DNA of 54,352 nt from Candidatus Hydrogenedentota bacterium. GTDB lineage: Bacteria > Hydrogenedentota > Hydrogenedentia > Hydrogenedentales > CAITNO01. Shown here in pieces: positions 51,392 through 54,352 of this stretch; the stretch's first letter is position 1, and the number at the start of each line of letters is the position of its first letter. The stretch covers positions 1 through 54,352 of the forward strand of contig JAKOTZ010000003.1 in assembly GCA_029776995.1 (NCBI GenBank), written 5' to 3'. The translations under genes and the position numbers were made by a program. The notes beneath the pieces are model-generated. The model was given only the letters and a program-made list of their open reading frames with translations. It did no database searches and had not been told where the DNA came from.

Positions 51392-51421
51392 ATCCTACCA
51401 TGTTCTTCCCCGGATACGCAA
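51392..51421 (-). promoter_or_regulatory. promoter for tRNA-Ser
   Basis: On the minus strand TTGCGT (51421-51416) and TAGGAT (51397-51392) are 18 bases apart, 13 bases before the mature 5' end. Confidence 0.4.
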
Positions 51422-51456
51422 GGTTCCGGGCCCCGTCATAAAGGTGTGCCGCGCAG

Positions 51457-51486
51457 TTGCAACCGGCGGCGCGGTTGGGGTATAAT
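51457..51486 (+). promoter_or_regulatory. promoter for tRNA-Arg
   Basis: TTGCAA (51457-51462) and a perfect TATAAT (51481-51486) are 18 bases apart, 20 bases before the tRNA. Confidence 0.65.
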
Positions 51487-51505
51487 AATAATCCCTTAAC
51501 GCGGT

Positions 51506-51582
51506 GTTCCTGTAGCTCAATTGGATAGAGCACTTGGCTACGGACCAAGGGGTTGGGGGTTCGAGTCCCTCCAGGAACGCCA
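51506..51582 (+). tRNA. tRNA-Arg (ACG anticodon)
   Basis: A 77-base tRNA with acceptor stem GTTCCTG/CAGGAAC, G discriminator and encoded CCA. The anticodon loop CTACGGA gives ACG; A34 would be deaminated to inosine to read CGU, CGC and CGA. A D-loop (AGCTCAATTGGATAGAGC) and T loop (GGTTCGAGTCC) are normal. Confidence 0.96.
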
Positions 51583-51609
51583 TGGCCGTTAATATTCCGT
51601 CCGCGCCAG

Positions 51610-51639
51610 TTGAGGGCGGATGCGGTTCTTTGATATCAT
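51610..51639 (+). promoter_or_regulatory. promoter for tRNA-Asp
   Basis: TTGAGG (51610-51615) and TATCAT (51634-51639) are 18 bases apart, upstream of the tRNA and after tRNA-Arg, so the two tRNAs may be transcribed separately. Confidence 0.5.
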
Positions 51640-51672
51640 CAAAATCCGTTCAACAGCGTTGAGCGGTCATGC

Positions 51673-51749
51673 GGAGACGTAGTTCAGTCGGTTAGAACGC
51701 CGGCCTGTCACGCCGGAGGTCGCGAGTTCGAGTCTCGTCGTCTCCGCCA
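51673..51749 (+). tRNA. tRNA-Asp (GUC anticodon)
   Basis: A 77-base tRNA with acceptor stem GGAGACG/CGTCTCC, G discriminator and encoded CCA. The anticodon loop CTGTCAC gives GUC. The D arm (GTTCAGTCGGTTAGAAC) and T arm (GCGAGTTCGAGTCTCGT) are standard. Confidence 0.96.
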
Positions 51750-51896
51750 TTTTTATTTTGTCAGGCCATTTTTGTCAGAACCGGATCGGTTTCTATTCAG
51801 CCGCTCCCGCCGGCCCGAGGGATCCTGTGTAGTTTTTCAGACCGATTTTGCAGTACTAATAGGGCAATTTTGAGAAACGGGCGCCATATTTTGTGG

Positions 51897-51902
51897 TATG
51901 AT
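51897..51902 (+). promoter_or_regulatory. TATGAT -10 box before the AMP-binding gene
   Basis: An extended -10 (TGTGGTATGAT) lies about 105 bases before ATG 52008. The only -35-like box (TTGAGA) is 21 bases away, which is too far for confidence. The rest of 51750-52007 shows no gene. Confidence 0.35.
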
Positions 51903-52007
51903 GGGTTAACTTTTACTAAGCCGATGTGACACGTTCCGAAGTTCCGCCCGTTCTCCCCAGTTTATTCGGCGGTCCGGGATTTCAATCGGCAGCCCAGGGT
52001 CAACAAT

Positions 52008-53549
52008 ATGTCGCTGAATCTGACAGAGTTTCTTGCGCGGTCCGCGCGGACGTGGCCGGACAAGGCCGCCATCGTGTTCAATGAATTTCGGTTGAGTTAC
52101 CGGGAACTTGCGGGTATGGTCCGCCGTTTCGCGGGCGCCCTTGAACAGTGCGGCGTGGGTCCGGGGGACCGGGTGGCGCTGCTGCTGCCGAATACGCCCC
52201 ATTTTCCCATCATTTTCTACGGAATCCTGTGGCGGGGCGCGGTTGCCGTTCCGATGAACGTGCTGATGCATGCCCGCGAAGTGGCCTATCAGCTTGCGGA
52301 TTCGGGCGCGGTGATGCTGATAGCCCATGAAGTCATGCTGGAGGTCGCGCGGGAAGCGCTGCGGATCGCGGACCGTCCGATCCGCCTGGTGGCGGTCGAA
52401 AAAGAGCCCCTTTCCGTCCTGTCTTTGGCAGACGGCGATTCTTTCAACAGCCTGATGGGCAGCGCGTCCCCGTCGGGCCGCCAGCCGTATCCGGCCAACC
52501 CGGAAGACACGGCGGAAATCGTGTACACGGCCGCCATGTCAGGCTGGCCGATGGGCGCGGAGCTGACCCACGCGAACCTGTTTCTGAACGCGTGGATCTG
52601 CAGCCGCCTGCAGGAATACAGGCCGGAAGACAACTGCTTTTCGGCGCTTCCGTTTTTCCACACCTTCGGCCAGACGGGCATGATGCACACGCCGCTGATG
52701 TCCGGCAGCACGGTGCACCTTTTTTACAAGTTTGATCCGGCGGCGGCGCTGGAATGTTTCACCCGGGAACGGATCACGATTGCCGGGTTCGTTCCGACGA
52801 TGTGCCATTATCTGGTTCACGCGCGTTCGAACGAACATTATGACCTGTCCAGCCTGCGGGCGCCGGTGGTGGGGGGCGCCAAAATGCCGCTGGAGCTGGC
52901 CGAGCGGTTCCGCAAGCGTTTCAACCGCCCGCTGATGGAAGGTTACGGGTTGACCGAAACCAGCCCGGTGGTCAGTTATAACATTGACGACCCGGAACGC
53001 CGCGCGGGATCGGTGGGCCAGCCTATACCGTACTGTTACGTCCAGATTGTGGATGACCAGGGCAGCCCGCGCAAAGCCGGAGAGCCGGGGGAAGTGCTGG
53101 TCCGCGGCCACAACGTGATGAAAGGGTACTGGAACCGTCCCCGGGAAACCGCGGAAACCATTCAGAACGGCTGGCTGGCCACGGGAGACCTGGGATACCT
53201 GGACCAGGAAGGATACCTGTGGCTGGTGGGGGTGAAAAAGCCGCTGATCATCCGGGCCGGCCTGAATATTTACCCGCCTGAAGTGGAACGGGTGCTGATG
53301 GAACACCCGAACGTGCAGGAAGCGGGGGTCACGGGCATGGCTGATCCCGCCCGGGGCGAAGAACCCGCGGCCTTTGTCGTGGGGGAAGGGGTGGATGAAA
53401 AATCCCTGCGCGAATTCTGCGCGGGCCGGATGGGGGCCTATAAAATTCCCAAGCGGTTCTTTCTCGTGGAATCCCTGCCCAAAGACGCGCGGGGGCGGCT
53501 GGACCGGTCCCGGCTGGCCGACCTGCTGCGGGAACGCCTGAATTCCTGA
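52008..53549 (+). CDS. AMP-binding (acyl-CoA synthetase-like) protein with degraded active-site motifs
   Basis: The 513-residue protein is a full-length homolog of acyl-CoA synthetases, which make acyl-adenylates from ATP. The fold is intact: YGLTETSPVVSYN (about 313-325), TGDLGYLDQEGYLWL (about 392-406) and NIYPPEVERVLMEHPNVQEAGV (420-441). Three catalytic motifs are changed. The P-loop, normally TSGTTGxPKG, is TAAMSGWPMG (174-183), losing the Gly/Lys core. The Asp-Arg before KK is Gly-Val (VGVKK, 407-411). The C-terminal lysine that drives adenylation is Arg497 (ARGRL). It therefore may bind an acid or nucleotide without normal catalysis, or use another chemistry. It is followed by dxs. Start ATG 52008 fits the family N-terminus. 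Confidence 0.85.
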   Translation: MSLNLTEFLARSARTWPDKAAIVFNEFRLSYRELAGMVRRFAGALEQCGVGPGDRVALLLPNTPHFPIIFYGILWRGAVAVPMNVLMHAREVAYQLADSGAVMLIAHEVMLEVAREALRIADRPIRLVAVEKEPLSVLSLADGDSFNSLMGSASPSGRQPYPANPEDTAEIVYTAAMSGWPMGAELTHANLFLNAWICSRLQEYRPEDNCFSALPFFHTFGQTGMMHTPLMSGSTVHLFYKFDPAAALECFTRERITIAGFVPTMCHYLVHARSNEHYDLSSLRAPVVGGAKMPLELAERFRKRFNRPLMEGYGLTETSPVVSYNIDDPERRAGSVGQPIPYCYVQIVDDQGSPRKAGEPGEVLVRGHNVMKGYWNRPRETAETIQNGWLATGDLGYLDQEGYLWLVGVKKPLIIRAGLNIYPPEVERVLMEHPNVQEAGVTGMADPARGEEPAAFVVGEGVDEKSLREFCAGRMGAYKIPKRFFLVESLPKDARGRLDRSRLADLLRERLNS

Positions 53550-53578
53550 GAAAACCCGAAACGCGGCCGGATTTCTGG

Positions 53579-53584
53579 TATGAT
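53579..53584 (+). promoter_or_regulatory. TATGAT -10 box before dxs
   Basis: An extended -10 (CTGGTATGAT) lies 47 bases before the dxs ATG. No good -35 box was seen. Confidence 0.35.
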
Positions 53585-53631
53585 TACGGCTAAACGAGGT
53601 GTTTTATCAGGCAGGCCTGGACATTAACGTC

Positions 53632-54352
53632 ATGTCAATTCTGGATCAGATAAACGGTCCGGCAGATCTGAAAAAACTGCCGGAGGAACAGCTGGGGGAC
53701 CTGTGCGGGGAACTGCGCCAGCGCATCATTGAGATTGTAGACCGGAACGGCGGGCATCTGGCGTCGCCGCTGGGGGTGGTGGAGCTTACGGTCGCACTGC
53801 ACCGGGTTTTCGAAATTGGCCGGGACGTGCTGGTGTGGGACGTGGGACACCAGTGTTACGCGCATAAGCTGCTGACGGGCCGGCGGGACTGTTTTGACCG
53901 GTTGCGGCTGAAGGGCGGTCCAAGCGGATATCCGAAACTGGCCGAGAGCCCGCTGGACGGGTTCGGCACCGGGCACAGTTCGACCTCCATATCCGCCATT
54001 ACCGGCATGGCCATCGCCCGCGACCTCAAAGGGGAATCCCACCATGTCATTGCCCTGATCGGCGACGGGGCCATCACGGGCGGCATGGCCTTCGAAGCGC
54101 TGAGCCACGCGGGCCATCTCGGCCTGGACAAACTGCTGGTCATCCTGAACGACAACAAGATGTCCATTTCGGAGAACGTGGGAGCCCTGGCCCGGTATTT
54201 CAACCGCATCATCACGGCCGCGCCTTATAAACGCGCCAAGGAAGACGTGGGCGCCTTTGTCAAACAGCTGATTCCGGACCGGATGACCCGCACGATCCGG
54301 GATATCGAGAAGTCCGTCAAGGGACTGATCACCAAAGGCGTTCTTTTCCAGG
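53632..54352 (+). CDS. dxs: 1-deoxy-D-xylulose-5-phosphate synthase, N-terminal part (cut by window edge)
   Basis: Dxs makes 1-deoxyxylulose 5-phosphate from pyruvate and glyceraldehyde 3-phosphate, the first step of the MEP isoprenoid pathway. About 240 residues are visible, without a stop. The N-terminus shows the family's start: ILDQINGPADLKKLPEEQL, GGHLASPLGVVELTVALHRVF, VWDVGHQCYAHKLLTGR, GYPKLAESPLDGFGTGHSSTSISA, then the ThDP-binding GDGAITGGMAFEALSHAG and LNDNKMSIS. The rest runs past the edge. Start ATG 53632 matches the length of known Dxs N-termini; the ribosome site is weak. It follows the AMP-binding gene by 82 bases with its own -10 box, so it may be independently transcribed. 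Confidence 0.95.
   Translation, partial: MSILDQINGPADLKKLPEEQLGDLCGELRQRIIEIVDRNGGHLASPLGVVELTVALHRVFEIGRDVLVWDVGHQCYAHKLLTGRRDCFDRLRLKGGPSGYPKLAESPLDGFGTGHSSTSISAITGMAIARDLKGESHHVIALIGDGAITGGMAFEALSHAGHLGLDKLLVILNDNKMSISENVGALARYFNRIITAAPYKRAKEDVGAFVKQLIPDRMTRTIRDIEKSVKGLITKGVLFQ

Overview
The window is high-GC, densely coded bacterial DNA that reads as chromosome, not plasmid or phage. It holds about 38 protein genes, three tRNA genes, housekeeping loci (rimO, trpS, rarA, rpsA, ilvB, a DAHP synthase gene, dxs) and many secreted proteins: two Tat-type signal peptides, right-handed beta-helix proteins, glycoside-hydrolase-like proteins, an alkaline-phosphatase-superfamily protein and a penicillin-acylase-type amidohydrolase. 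This mix suggests an uncultured Gram-negative lineage near Hydrogenedentota or the PVC group (planctomycetes, Lentisphaerae, Kiritimatiellota). That placement is inference, because no 16S rRNA is present. No CRISPR array, insertion sequence or phage gene was seen.

Layout. 1-6 kb: the start of a leftward Tat-exported protein, a radical-SAM-like protein that has lost its cluster motif, a zinc-ribbon/GspE-N/HDOD protein, surE and a secreted acylase with a good promoter. 6-17.8 kb: rimO, then a probable surface-glycan block made of a TMTC-like membrane glycosyltransferase with TPRs, a methyltransferase/coiled-coil/GT4 giant, a GT2-GT4 fusion, a membrane micropeptide and two tandem membrane-anchored SGNH hydrolases. 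Several genes here overlap by one to four bases. 17.8-29 kb: trpS, a ferredoxin-NADP reductase-like flavoprotein, a degenerate HD-GYP protein, rarA with a TlpA-like thioredoxin, a diaminopimelate decarboxylase-type enzyme, a secreted FKBP, and a photolyase-sigma factor pair.

29-35.7 kb: a Tat-exported phosphodiesterase-like protein, a glycosidase/beta-helix fusion, then a lower-GC AAA ATPase (DUF4143 type) with a palindrome upstream, the most likely recent arrival. 35.8-43.6 kb (minus strand): a secreted propeller protein, a DAHP synthase gene, a small Sm-like candidate, ilvB and rpsA. 43.7-47.6 kb: a divergent secreted beta-helix/glycosidase pair. 47.7-54.3 kb: a TrpB2-type tryptophan synthase, a small secreted protein, a Gfo/Idh/MocA oxidoreductase, tRNA-Ser, tRNA-Arg and tRNA-Asp, an acyl-CoA-synthetase-like protein missing several catalytic motifs, and the start of dxs.

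Three themes stand out. First, there are three apparent pseudoenzymes: a radical-SAM-like protein without CxxxCxxC, an HD-GYP protein without HD, and an AMP-ligase homolog without its P-loop and catalytic lysine. Second, the glycan block combines a nine-unit 21-bp in-frame repeat, multi-domain fusions, a micropeptide and duplicated SGNH enzymes, and is the best candidate for an undescribed system. Third, TATAAT boxes recur with the stop codon of the upstream gene embedded in the hexamer.
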